Part shown: positions 18,829 to 27,749 of the stretch, one piece after another | Layout of the letters: each line of letters begins with the position of its first letter | Position numbering within the stretch: position 1 is the first letter of the stretch | Assembly (NCBI GenBank): GCA_902533625.1 | Contig: CACAMI010000001.1 | Span: 1 to 64,000, forward strand | Reading direction: 5' to 3' | DNA from: an uncultured Alphaproteobacteria bacterium | GTDB lineage: Bacteria; Pseudomonadota; Alphaproteobacteria; Rhodobacterales; Rhodobacteraceae | Length of the DNA: 64,000 nt | The notes under the pieces: generated by a model | What the model was told of the DNA's origin: nothing | Databases searched by the model: none | The model's input: only the letters and a program-made list of their open reading frames with translations | Program-made: the position numbers and the translations under genes

Positions 18829-19749
18829 ATGAAAATAGCTACAATAGGAACTGGGGGAATAGGAGGCTACTTGGCGGTTAAACTTTCTTCTTCTGGACAC
18901 AAAATTGCTACTATTGCAAGAGGAAAGCACCTAGAAGCTGTTAAGAAAAATGGCTTAAGCTTAAAGAACGGAGAAGATATTGAAACAGTCCGGCCTTGGA
19001 TTGCTACCGATGACCCTAAAGAGGTCGGAAAAGTTGATGCCATAATTTTAGGAGTAAAGGGAGACTCCCTGATTTCTGCTGCTGAAAGTTGCTTTTCCTT
19101 GATCGACAAGGATACAGTTATAGTTCCGTTTTTAAATGGTGTTGAAGCGACTGATAGGTTGATAAGCATTTTACCGGAAAACCACATTGCAAATGGTCTT
19201 GCCCAAATATCTACCACAATTATAGAACCAGGGTTGATTGAGCAAACAGGAGATTTTGCAAACTTTATTTTTGCTGAGAGAAACAATAAGCCTTCGCCTC
19301 GTATTAAAGCATTACAATCTGCAATAAACAATTCCGGATCGCATGCTCCTGAGACAGATGACATAGAAAGAGATGTTTGGGAAAAGTTTGTAATGTTTTC
19401 AGCTATGTCAGGAGTTACCGCAGCTGCAAGATGCACAATTGGTGACATTGTAGAATCAGATAAACTAAAGGCACTTTTTATAAATGTGATGAAAGAAACT
19501 GCAAATGCTGGTAGAGCCCGTGGGGTTAATTTAAAAGAGTCCATTGAAAGTGAAATATGGAATAGAGTATCAAGATTACCTTCCGGAATGCGTGCATCTA
19601 CAGCTATAGATCTAGAAAAAGGCCTTCCTCTCGAAATCGATTGGGTGTCTGGTGCTGCAAGCCGTATTTCAAGAGATGTTGGTTTAAGTGCACCTCTAAA
19701 TGAAACTATTTATTCACTTCTATCCCCTTACAAAAATGGATCGCAGTAA
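18829..19749 (+). CDS. Ketopantoate reductase family (PanE/ApbA-like) protein
   Basis: MKIATIGTGGIGGYLAVKLSSSGHKIATIARG...FLNGVEATDRL...RDVWEKFVMFSAMSGVTA. Confidence 0.85.
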   Translation: MKIATIGTGGIGGYLAVKLSSSGHKIATIARGKHLEAVKKNGLSLKNGEDIETVRPWIATDDPKEVGKVDAIILGVKGDSLISAAESCFSLIDKDTVIVPFLNGVEATDRLISILPENHIANGLAQISTTIIEPGLIEQTGDFANFIFAERNNKPSPRIKALQSAINNSGSHAPETDDIERDVWEKFVMFSAMSGVTAAARCTIGDIVESDKLKALFINVMKETANAGRARGVNLKESIESEIWNRVSRLPSGMRASTAIDLEKGLPLEIDWVSGAASRISRDVGLSAPLNETIYSLLSPYKNGSQ

Positions 19750-19812
19750 AATAGGTATTTTTATCTACCCATAGTTTTTAGCAATTTTATAAGAAGATAA
19801 ATGGTATTGGAT

Positions 19813-20958
19813 TCAAATAATAACATCTTCAATAGATTTTGGGTGGTCGGTTATAGATTCATATCCATCTTCAGTAATTATGAAACTATCACCTACTTGC
19901 GCCCTGAAATTGTCCACAGTAACAGAACCATCTACAGCAAAAACCATTCCTGGTTTTAAAATTGTTTTATCGCCTGTTACCAACTCAGGTTTCTCAAGAA
20001 AACTAAACCCCGTTGCCCTACCACAGCGAAAGGGATAATCATAACCTGCAGTTTGAATCACTTCAGCATATTCTGCATGAACACTTTCTGCTCTTACTCC
20101 AGGGCCAAGAGCTTTCAATGCAGCTCTTTGGCTTTCTAGGGCAACCTCATAAACTTTTAAATCAGCTTCATTAGGGAGATGCTTTATCCAGAATGTTCGG
20201 TCAAATCCCAATTTAAAGCGGTGAAAATTTGTCATCCCACAAAAACATAAAAACACAGGCTCACCTTCTTGCATTATTCTATTAGTAGCACGATGATGTG
20301 TTTGAGTTATGGCTTCTCCAGATGCCATGATTTGAAGAAATTGGGTATTAGGAGACATGTTTTTATCTTTATAATACCTATTCAAAAGATCTGCTGCTTT
20401 TCTTGTACCTGCCTGAGATGTTGCAATCGCTACTTCATACTCTGGAATTCCACTATTAATTTTTTCCCGACCAGCCCACATCATGGCTGATGCCACTTGC
20501 CCAGCATGACGAGCCATCTGAAGTTCTTCTTCCGATTTGATCATTCGCATGTCAGACAAAAGACCAGAAATGTTAAAAAGACTTTCCTTTGAAACAAGAT
20601 CATTCAAATATGCGCGAACTATTTGAGGAATATGATTCATTTCAATTCCAACTTTTTTTGCTGACTTTACCCTGGCTGGGATCTCCTCTCTCCACTCATT
20701 CCCCATTCCATCATTCCATGGACTTATATTCTTAACTTTCGCCAAAATTTTTGCCGAATTGAAATCAAGCATGGGGGTGATAAGGACTGGTTCATCATCT
20801 TTTGGTATTATAAGAACCGTAGGTCGTCCAAAATCCATATGAAGATAATCATAATATCCAGCAAGGTAATAGATATTGTCTTCATCAGTTATTAGGGAAA
20901 CATCAATATCTGATTCCCTTAGCCTATTTTGAAAAGCTTCTAGCCGTTTACTTAGCAT
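19813..20958 (-). CDS. M24-fold (pita-bread) protein, creatinase/ectoine-hydrolase/Xaa-Pro peptidase-like; canonical metal ligands not conserved
   Basis: Creatinase N-terminal-like domain then FCGMTNFHRFKLGFDRTFW...CGRATGFSFLEKPELVTGDKTILKPGMVFAVDGSVTVDNFRAQVGDSFIITEDGYE. Confidence 0.8.
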   Translation of the reverse strand: MLSKRLEAFQNRLRESDIDVSLITDEDNIYYLAGYYDYLHMDFGRPTVLIIPKDDEPVLITPMLDFNSAKILAKVKNISPWNDGMGNEWREEIPARVKSAKKVGIEMNHIPQIVRAYLNDLVSKESLFNISGLLSDMRMIKSEEELQMARHAGQVASAMMWAGREKINSGIPEYEVAIATSQAGTRKAADLLNRYYKDKNMSPNTQFLQIMASGEAITQTHHRATNRIMQEGEPVFLCFCGMTNFHRFKLGFDRTFWIKHLPNEADLKVYEVALESQRAALKALGPGVRAESVHAEYAEVIQTAGYDYPFRCGRATGFSFLEKPELVTGDKTILKPGMVFAVDGSVTVDNFRAQVGDSFIITEDGYESITDHPKSIEDVII

Positions 20959-20986
20959 GCTTTAACCGATTGCTGTTACCGTCAAG

Positions 20987-21004
20987 CACTATCGTACAAT
21001 AGTG
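20987..21004. promoter_or_regulatory. Operator-like 18-bp palindrome upstream of the M24-fold gene
   Basis: CACTATCGT/ACAATAGTG, 8 of 9 symmetric pairs; 29 bp upstream of the start codon at 20958. Confidence 0.4.
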
Positions 21005-21188
21005 TTTTTCCTTTGTGAATTCTAATATTTGATTCCTATAATCCAGATACCACCTGCAGAGTTAAAAAATGCCATAATATAGGCTATTCAAATAGCATAT
21101 ATAATGTACAATATTTTGAAACAACTGAGAATCTATTGCTCCCAGCATTTGCAAAATCTAGAATCGGATGACCTAGGAAAGTCAACTT

Positions 21189-21281
21189 ATGGAAGAATAT
21201 CTAAAATATATCTATCTCATAATAGGAATTTTATGCATAGTCTTGTACCGTATCTTAAAGAAAAAAAATTATAAAAAATAA
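21189..21281 (+). CDS. Putative 30-aa single-TM small protein
   Basis: MEEYLKYIYLIIGILCIVLYRILKKKNYKK*; AGGAAAG 7 nt upstream of ATG; below ORF-track size cutoff; sits in an otherwise empty intergenic region. Confidence 0.4.
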   Translation: MEEYLKYIYLIIGILCIVLYRILKKKNYKK

Positions 21282-21301
21282 TCCACAGATAAAGCAGAGT
21301 T

Positions 21302-21658
21302 TTATTCCCCTCTTAAACATGAGATGCATTTTGTAATTGCAGGATTAGCCATTAGACGAGACTGGCCTATTTCATCGCCACAGTCATCACAAAAACCAAA
21401 CTCACCCTCATCGATTCTTTTCAACGCCGCCTCAAGTACAACCTTCATCGCAGTTCTTCTCCGTTTTTGTGCCTGTGCCATAGCTTGAGACTGAAGAGCA
21501 TCCATTCTAGACAGTCTTCCAACAGATTGTTGGTCAAGCTCTACTATTTTTTGTGACCCCTTCCCAAGCTCATCTTCCTTTCGCAGCTCTTTAAGGTTTC
21601 CTTCAATCAGGAGTTTAAATTCAGATAAATTTATTTTGGACATGTATTTCATTATCAT
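21302..21658 (-). CDS. TraR/DksA family transcriptional regulator
   Basis: ALKRIDEGEFGFCDDCGDEIGQSRLMANPAITKCISC zinc-finger of DksA family. Confidence 0.88.
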   Translation of the reverse strand: MIMKYMSKINLSEFKLLIEGNLKELRKEDELGKGSQKIVELDQQSVGRLSRMDALQSQAMAQAQKRRRTAMKVVLEAALKRIDEGEFGFCDDCGDEIGQSRLMANPAITKCISCLRGE

Positions 21659-21726
21659 AATTTAAAAATTTAAGAAAAAATCAGATTACCATGACAAAAA
21701 GTTCGGTATTTTAAATAGAGAAAATA

Positions 21727-22500
21727 TTAACCCTCTGACAAACTTTTTATGAAATTGCCGTATTCACAATATTCAGAATGATCAGGACATGTTGCGCTAT
21801 TCAAAACTTCTTTTATCTTTTTTAACGTGCGTTCAATCCACCATGTATTTGCAACATACGGTATTAAGCTTAACTTAAATTCCATAATAGCTTTTGTTTC
21901 GCCTAAAAAGGGAGTTTCCGTAAATCTATCTCCATCACAGTAAAGAAAGTAACCCAAATCATCAACCTCAAAACCCTTTTGTCTCATAATCCAGATATAG
22001 AGATCCATTTGCCTCTTATAAGCATCTTTGTAATAGTCACCCAAAGTAATAGGACCCTTATCACTTTTTTGAGAGGTGCTCTTATAATCAACAATGTGAA
22101 GTTTATTGGTTTTTGTATTAAACCACACATCATCTAAGCCTCCTCCAATTTTTAGATTAGTCTCTTTATGAATAATGTGCATCCTGTCTGTTGCACCAAA
22201 GTGCATAGACTGTGTCCAAAGTTCAAAATGCTCGTGGTCATATGGTACCAAATGAGACATGCCCTGTTTGACCAAGTAAGGGTGAGTGATTTTAGAGCCG
22301 CGGTACCTATCAAAATCTTTTTTTAAAAGAATATCCGTAGCCTCATTAATGTTAAAACCAGGGATTGAAGGGAAATTAATGCCTTTGACCTGAACAAGAT
22401 AAAAACAAGAAGGGCATTTAACAAAATTCTCTATGCGACTTCGACTCAATTCATAAGGTTCTGGGTTTTCCTTTTTATAAACTCCTCTATGTCTTGGCAT
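21727..22500 (-). CDS. PD-(D/E)XK nuclease family protein (RecB/Cas4-like)
   Basis: GGGLDDVWFNTKTNKLHIVDYKSTS nuclease motifs; YELSRSRIENFVKCPSCFYL N-terminal and CPDHSEYC C-terminal cysteines. Confidence 0.75.
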   Translation of the reverse strand: MPRHRGVYKKENPEPYELSRSRIENFVKCPSCFYLVQVKGINFPSIPGFNINEATDILLKKDFDRYRGSKITHPYLVKQGMSHLVPYDHEHFELWTQSMHFGATDRMHIIHKETNLKIGGGLDDVWFNTKTNKLHIVDYKSTSQKSDKGPITLGDYYKDAYKRQMDLYIWIMRQKGFEVDDLGYFLYCDGDRFTETPFLGETKAIMEFKLSLIPYVANTWWIERTLKKIKEVLNSATCPDHSEYCEYGNFIKSLSEG

Positions 22501-22630
22501 TTATTTTCTACACTCCCTAAAGTATAAAATAATATATTTCAGCAAATAAAAAAAATACTAGTTTTTCTATATCTAAACTAAAACGGCTACAGCTTTAACT
22601 TATATTAGAGTCTTAGAAAGCAAGGAAAAA

Positions 22631-23074
22631 TTAATAAGTCAGGACCTGAACTTTACCAGTCCCAAAATAAAATTTTAATACAAGATTTGAATCATCTTTA
22701 AATCCAGTTCTAGGTACAGGTAGATCTTCTATTTTACTTATAGCTGTCAGGAGAGACTTACAAGATAAACGATACAGGTGCTCCCTTGGTAAAATCGCTT
22801 TAGGATTAAGCTCCCTTAATAAATCCAAGTCGTCTACCTCTGCGCATCGTGCACCCTCTTGTACTTTTCCAAAGCTATCTATGGGAATTATAAGCCTTGG
22901 AGCAATTTCATTTATCTTAGGAATGGCCAGAAAAGCCTTATAGGGCCAAACCTCTTGAAAGATTTCTGTTAACTCCTCACCGAAAGTTTTCTGCTGAGCA
23001 CCAGCAATACCGGGAGCAACTATGATGGTTACCCCAAAGAGTAATATTAACATCTTCTTCTTGAAACTTTTCAT
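22631..23074 (-). CDS. Hypothetical exported protein
   Basis: N-terminal signal peptide MKSFKKKMLILLFGVTIIVAPGIAGAQQ; remainder not recognised. Confidence 0.6.
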   Translation of the reverse strand: MKSFKKKMLILLFGVTIIVAPGIAGAQQKTFGEELTEIFQEVWPYKAFLAIPKINEIAPRLIIPIDSFGKVQEGARCAEVDDLDLLRELNPKAILPREHLYRLSCKSLLTAISKIEDLPVPRTGFKDDSNLVLKFYFGTGKVQVLTY

Positions 23075-23204
23075 GACTTATTATTATTTTTTTATACTAT
23101 ATTGTTTTCTTAAAGTGATTTAATAATTAATGTCTTTAAACCTTTAACAAAATTTATTCCACAATGATTTTATATTCTTTGTTACTTTTTTCTAGAAAAA
23201 CATC

Positions 23205-24143
23205 ATGATCTTAACTGTATTAGGAATTACACTACCTTTCTTTATTTTAATTTTTCTGGGTGCATTCCTGCGCTTTCGTAACTTTTTAACAGATCAAAAT
23301 TCAACCCTTTTATCAAAATTTGCTTTCTATGTCTTAATGCCTTCCCTAATTTTTTCTAAAATATCAATTGCTCCTGCTTCAGAACTTTGGAATCCGGGGT
23401 TTGTCATCAGGTATGAGATTGTAACTATTATTCTTTTCATTTTTGCATATCCAATTGGGTCTATTTTTGGGCAAGACACAAAAGGAAAAGGTATTGTTGG
23501 TTTAAATATGTCGTATCCAAACTATGGTTACATAGGTGTCCCTTTGTGCCTTATTGCATTTGGGGATAGGGCGGCCTTACCCTTAGCACTAATTGCTTTT
23601 GCCGACACAATTGTATTGTTATTAATGGCCACAATCTACACTTCTTTTTCTAGAAATGGAAAAACTACATATGAGGCGCTTAAATTAATACCCAAAAGCC
23701 TAATTGGAAATCCACTTCTATTAGCGGCAGTTTTTGGAATTATATTCTCTGTTTTTAAAATAAGCCTTCCCTTTTATTTAAATAGTGTAATTAATATGCT
23801 TGCGGAGGCTGCCCCACCAGTTGCATTGATTGCATTAGGATCCTCGCTATCCCTTGGCGTTTTTGTTTCAAATAAAACGGAGATGATATTTATCTCTATG
23901 TTAAAGGTTTTTATTCATCCAATTCTGATTGCAATAGCTTTTCTATTATTTAAAGGGCAAGAACCTTTATGGATAAAGACTGCAATTCTTTCAGCATCTT
24001 TACCAGTAGCAGCGAATGTCTTTATGCTTGCAACTTATTATGGGTCATACATAGAAAAAAGTGCGACTTTGATAATGCTCTCAACAGTTATTTCCTCTAT
24101 TTCAGTTCCAGTTGTTCTTTATTGTATATTAACATATGTATAG
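23205..24143 (+). CDS. AEC (auxin efflux carrier) family transporter
   Basis: Polytopic 312 aa; FYVLMPSLIFSKIS, GLNMSYPNYGYIGVPLCLIAFG, LPVAANVFMLATYYG. Confidence 0.88.
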   Translation: MILTVLGITLPFFILIFLGAFLRFRNFLTDQNSTLLSKFAFYVLMPSLIFSKISIAPASELWNPGFVIRYEIVTIILFIFAYPIGSIFGQDTKGKGIVGLNMSYPNYGYIGVPLCLIAFGDRAALPLALIAFADTIVLLLMATIYTSFSRNGKTTYEALKLIPKSLIGNPLLLAAVFGIIFSVFKISLPFYLNSVINMLAEAAPPVALIALGSSLSLGVFVSNKTEMIFISMLKVFIHPILIAIAFLLFKGQEPLWIKTAILSASLPVAANVFMLATYYGSYIEKSATLIMLSTVISSISVPVVLYCILTYV

Positions 24144-24168
24144 CTTAAATTTTACAGGAGACTAAAAC

Positions 24169-25002
24169 ATGCTTTCAAATGATTTACAAAAATTGTTTTC
24201 CTTGAAAGGAAAAACGGCTCTTGTGACAGGCGGTGGTACTGGTTTGGGCCGAATTATGACTGAAACAATGGCTAATGCTGGCTCAAAAGTTTTAATTTGT
24301 TCACGAAAACTTGCTAATGTTAAACAGGCTGCAGATGAAATAAATGAAACATTGAATGAAGAGGCCGTACTTCCATTTGAAGGTGATATTAGTTCTGAAG
24401 ATGGAATAGCTGAGATAGTTCAAGAGGTTAGGTCTAGGACAAAAGATCTTAATATATTAATTAATAACTCTGGGGCTACATGGGGTGAAAAGCTAGGAGA
24501 ATTTCCCTATTCCGCCTGGGGAAAGGTATTAGATGTTAACATAACAGGGCTGTTTCATTTAACTCAGTCTCTTTTAGGTGTTCTCGAAAGAAGTGCTAAA
24601 AATAATGATCCATCGCGAATAATAAATTTAGGTTCAGTTATGGGATCCAGACCCCATGGAGACGGGCCCTATTCTTACTCAGCCTCTAAGGCTGCAGTAC
24701 ACCATATTACTAAAATCCTAGCAAAGGAACTTGGACCCAGAAATATTACTGTGAATGCTTTTGCCCCTGGTCCTTTCCAGTCTAAAATGACTAAGTTTGC
24801 CTTTTCAACTGAAGAAAAGGAAAAAGCCATGGCAAAAAATATTCCACTTAGACGTACCGGAAGACATCACGACATTGCCGCAGCCACCTTATATCTCTGT
24901 GGAACTGGTGGCAGCTATGTAACTGGCACAATTATCCCCCTTGATGGCGGCATTCATGTCGATACAGGTCCAGAGTTATTTGAAGCGGCTAAGAGTAGTT
25001 AG
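24169..25002 (+). CDS. SDR family oxidoreductase
   Basis: KTALVTGGGTGLGRIM (TGxxxGxG), NNSG, SYSASKAAVHHITKILAKEL (YxxxK), PLDGGIHVDTG. Confidence 0.92.
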   Translation: MLSNDLQKLFSLKGKTALVTGGGTGLGRIMTETMANAGSKVLICSRKLANVKQAADEINETLNEEAVLPFEGDISSEDGIAEIVQEVRSRTKDLNILINNSGATWGEKLGEFPYSAWGKVLDVNITGLFHLTQSLLGVLERSAKNNDPSRIINLGSVMGSRPHGDGPYSYSASKAAVHHITKILAKELGPRNITVNAFAPGPFQSKMTKFAFSTEEKEKAMAKNIPLRRTGRHHDIAAATLYLCGTGGSYVTGTIIPLDGGIHVDTGPELFEAAKSS

Positions 25003-26570
25003 ATTATTTTTCGGGCATTTTCGGCAATATCAATGGTCTGCTTTTCTTTTCTTCTATCTTTTCCCTTAGTTTCATTCTCTTCTTCAGAACTCAAATCTGG
25101 AGCCACTTCTGAATTAGATTCAACTTCTCTTTCCTCGTGAGCAGTATCACCTTCATTATCGTCCGAAATATTGCCTGTGTCTTTTTCAGGTTTGATATCA
25201 GAAGAATCAAGTACAAAGGGCAAGGTAGTTAGTCCATGATGAAGTTCTGTCGAGTTGGACGGAGAGGCCCATATTTGGCTATCAAAAGTATCACATTTGG
25301 AACAAACTGGCCTCCAAGAATCTATATGACCACATCGATCACAGATCCATTCTGGTGGTCTTTTAGAAGTCGTGCTCTTAGACAACCATCCACTCACAAC
25401 TTTCTCATCCTCTCCACATCCTTTCTCAGCAGCTGCCATCAATGTGGCAACTCTTGAATCAAGTTCTGCCTCGGTAAAAGGTACTAAAACAGATCTAGCT
25501 TTTGGAAAATCCTCTATGGCTATGTGCAGATTTGCGCTAATAATCGCTGCCTCTAAGTGATTCAAATTTCTTAATAGGGATTGGAACCTATCCAGCCTGT
25601 TCTCAGGCGTTTCTTCCGGAAAGAAATTTGCATAAACTGAAGCCAAGAGAGGGTGAGGCCCAACGGCCCAAGCCGATTTTATTAACTTAACTCCCGAAGC
25701 CTTTTTACCAACCAAATGTTCTAACTCTGCACAAACAATAATTGCGGGAATAAATTCAGGTGTTTTCTTTACAGCCTGACGAGCTAGTGAGAGTGATTTC
25801 TCTGTCAAACCATTAAGTTGATTTTCTTTAGCAGCGGCCGTCAGGACCACAGACTCTCTTCTTCTCAACTCTTCTCCTGTAAGACTTTGCTTTTGCCTAA
25901 ACATTTCGGAAACACTCTTATGTGCTCCTTCCCAATCCTTGCTCTTACACTGTAAATTAAATAGCGTTTCCGTTACGCCTGCATTCTTTGGATTTAATTT
26001 TTTAGCTTTTTCAGCTAAAGCTAGGGCTGTATCAATGTCCCCATCTTCTAAACTGGAATTTATTAAACCTCTTAAACCTACAATCTGCGTTTCAGGGTAT
26101 TTAAGGAGTTTTTTATTATATTCCTTCTCACTTGAAATTAGACCATTTGCTCTGGTAGCCCTTGCCCCTAAAAGAGCTGTCATTTGAGGAAACCTCAACA
26201 GCTTTTCTGCTTTTTTAGCTTCTGAAAACGCCTTATCATTTTCTCCTTCTTCTAAAGCTATAAGAGAATTTGAAAATGCTTTAAGACCCCTCCTTTCTTT
26301 AGATCTTTCAAAAAACCTTTTTATTGCGGTTTCATCACCACGGAAAAAACTTAAGACTGCAGATAAAAAATTCAAAATCTTTATTAGTATGAGAATGGCA
26401 ACAATTATGATTAGCAAGAAAAATATGGCACTAAGAAACGAAAAGCGAAACTCTTCAGAATAAAATACTAAATTTACCCCGCCCGGCGTATCATTTAAAT
26501 AGCCAGCTAGGAGACCAACAATGCCCACAAAAATTAAAACAAAAAAACCCTTTAGTGCCGAAAATATCAT
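24999..26570 (-). CDS. hemY: HemY-type TPR protein with C-terminal rubredoxin-like zinc ribbon
   Basis: N-terminal two-TM HemY_N-like region, TPR-like body, WICDRCGHIDSWRPVCSKCDTFDSQIW; located in hemC-hemD-(mitofilin) cluster. Confidence 0.8.
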   Translation of the reverse strand: MIFSALKGFFVLIFVGIVGLLAGYLNDTPGGVNLVFYSEEFRFSFLSAIFFLLIIIVAILILIKILNFLSAVLSFFRGDETAIKRFFERSKERRGLKAFSNSLIALEEGENDKAFSEAKKAEKLLRFPQMTALLGARATRANGLISSEKEYNKKLLKYPETQIVGLRGLINSSLEDGDIDTALALAEKAKKLNPKNAGVTETLFNLQCKSKDWEGAHKSVSEMFRQKQSLTGEELRRRESVVLTAAAKENQLNGLTEKSLSLARQAVKKTPEFIPAIIVCAELEHLVGKKASGVKLIKSAWAVGPHPLLASVYANFFPEETPENRLDRFQSLLRNLNHLEAAIISANLHIAIEDFPKARSVLVPFTEAELDSRVATLMAAAEKGCGEDEKVVSGWLSKSTTSKRPPEWICDRCGHIDSWRPVCSKCDTFDSQIWASPSNSTELHHGLTTLPFVLDSSDIKPEKDTGNISDDNEGDTAHEEREVESNSEVAPDLSSEEENETKGKDRRKEKQTIDIAENARKII

Positions 26571-26571
26571 C

Positions 26572-27741
26572 TTAATTATCCTGATCTGAAGCGCTTTCTG
26601 GTGTCCCTACTAATTTCATCACTCTTTCTATCACTTCAATAAAAGTCGCCCTTGCCGTATCAGGTAAGCTTTCCAACTCTACAAGCGCTTTGTTAAGATC
26701 CATTTCCTTTAGAGCACTTTCGGCTCTTGACATTATTGCATCTACGGAACTTCCCTCTTTAGGCTTGAGAGATCTCGAGGTAATTTTACTACCGAAAAAT
26801 GCTTTTATTTGTCCCCAGTACCTATTATCCGTTTTCTCTATTGTCTCAGATACATACTCATTCCGAATAGCCAAGGTGGTCAAATTAGGTATAATTCTTA
26901 AAATCTCTTGAACCTCTGAATAAACTGTTTGCATATTTTCTTGCTGGCTGAGATTAGATTCTACCTCTTCTTTTTTTCGAAAGTCACTATTAATTCTATT
27001 AATATTACTAGAAACGGCCTTTAGTTCATTAGACATGGCCTTTGAACCTTCTTTTATTCTTTCAATATCTTCATTAACTTTATCCAGCTCCTGAAGAATT
27101 AAATTAATATTTATTTCTCCATTTGCAGAAATTTCATTGGAAAGTTCTTTAGTCAGGTTATTTAAACTCTCAATTCTTTTTGAGATTTCTAAACTTAAGT
27201 TTTCCTCCATTTTTAAAAGAGTATCATTTAATATTGGATCCAAGTCAGACATAAGTTCTTCTTTTGTCGGAGTGGCAATCAACTCGTCTTTAAAGGTTTT
27301 GATTTTTTCGTCAAACTCCTGTGTCCTTCTTTCCAAATCTGTAGTGACCATATCAAGATACATTTCATTGAACTGCTCACGAACATTCTTCGCAAAACTT
27401 TCTTCACCTAGAAAATCAGATATCTTTTCCTGATTTGCAGAAATCTCAATCAAACTTTTCCTCAAATCTCGGTTTTCAAAATAAAGAAAAGTTGATGCAA
27501 ATGTTAATATTAGTAACAAAATGAAACCAAATGCCCACAAAAGCTTCAGATTCATCCAAACAGGTCTTTCATTAAAATTCTTTATATTATTCTCGGAAAC
27601 ACTATTGTCTTCACTTATTTCTTTTTCCGGAATTACCTCCACCTCTTCGGCTGACAATTCTTTAGTTTTAGCTGCTTTACTGACTTTTTGGTCCCTAGAT
27701 GCCTCTGAAGCATTTTTTGTACTTCTTGTACCTTTTGACAT
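26572..27741 (-). CDS. Mitofilin-like (COG4223) inner membrane protein
   Basis: Single TM after low-complexity N-terminus, coiled coil, conserved position between hemD and hemY. Confidence 0.75.
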   Translation of the reverse strand: MSKGTRSTKNASEASRDQKVSKAAKTKELSAEEVEVIPEKEISEDNSVSENNIKNFNERPVWMNLKLLWAFGFILLLILTFASTFLYFENRDLRKSLIEISANQEKISDFLGEESFAKNVREQFNEMYLDMVTTDLERRTQEFDEKIKTFKDELIATPTKEELMSDLDPILNDTLLKMEENLSLEISKRIESLNNLTKELSNEISANGEININLILQELDKVNEDIERIKEGSKAMSNELKAVSSNINRINSDFRKKEEVESNLSQQENMQTVYSEVQEILRIIPNLTTLAIRNEYVSETIEKTDNRYWGQIKAFFGSKITSRSLKPKEGSSVDAIMSRAESALKEMDLNKALVELESLPDTARATFIEVIERVMKLVGTPESASDQDN

Positions 27742-27749
27742 GAGGTGCT

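Noticed and set aside
18867-19544. 225-aa minus-strand ORF
   Set aside because: Fully antisense to the PanE-like gene, which has clear Rossmann motifs; no recognisable domain.
20987-21009. CACTAT hairpin plus TTTTT as an intrinsic terminator
   Set aside because: No plus-strand gene lies upstream to be terminated; retained only as a possible operator.
21727-22500. Cas4 as part of a CRISPR-Cas system
   Set aside because: No repeat-spacer array and no other cas gene seen in the window.
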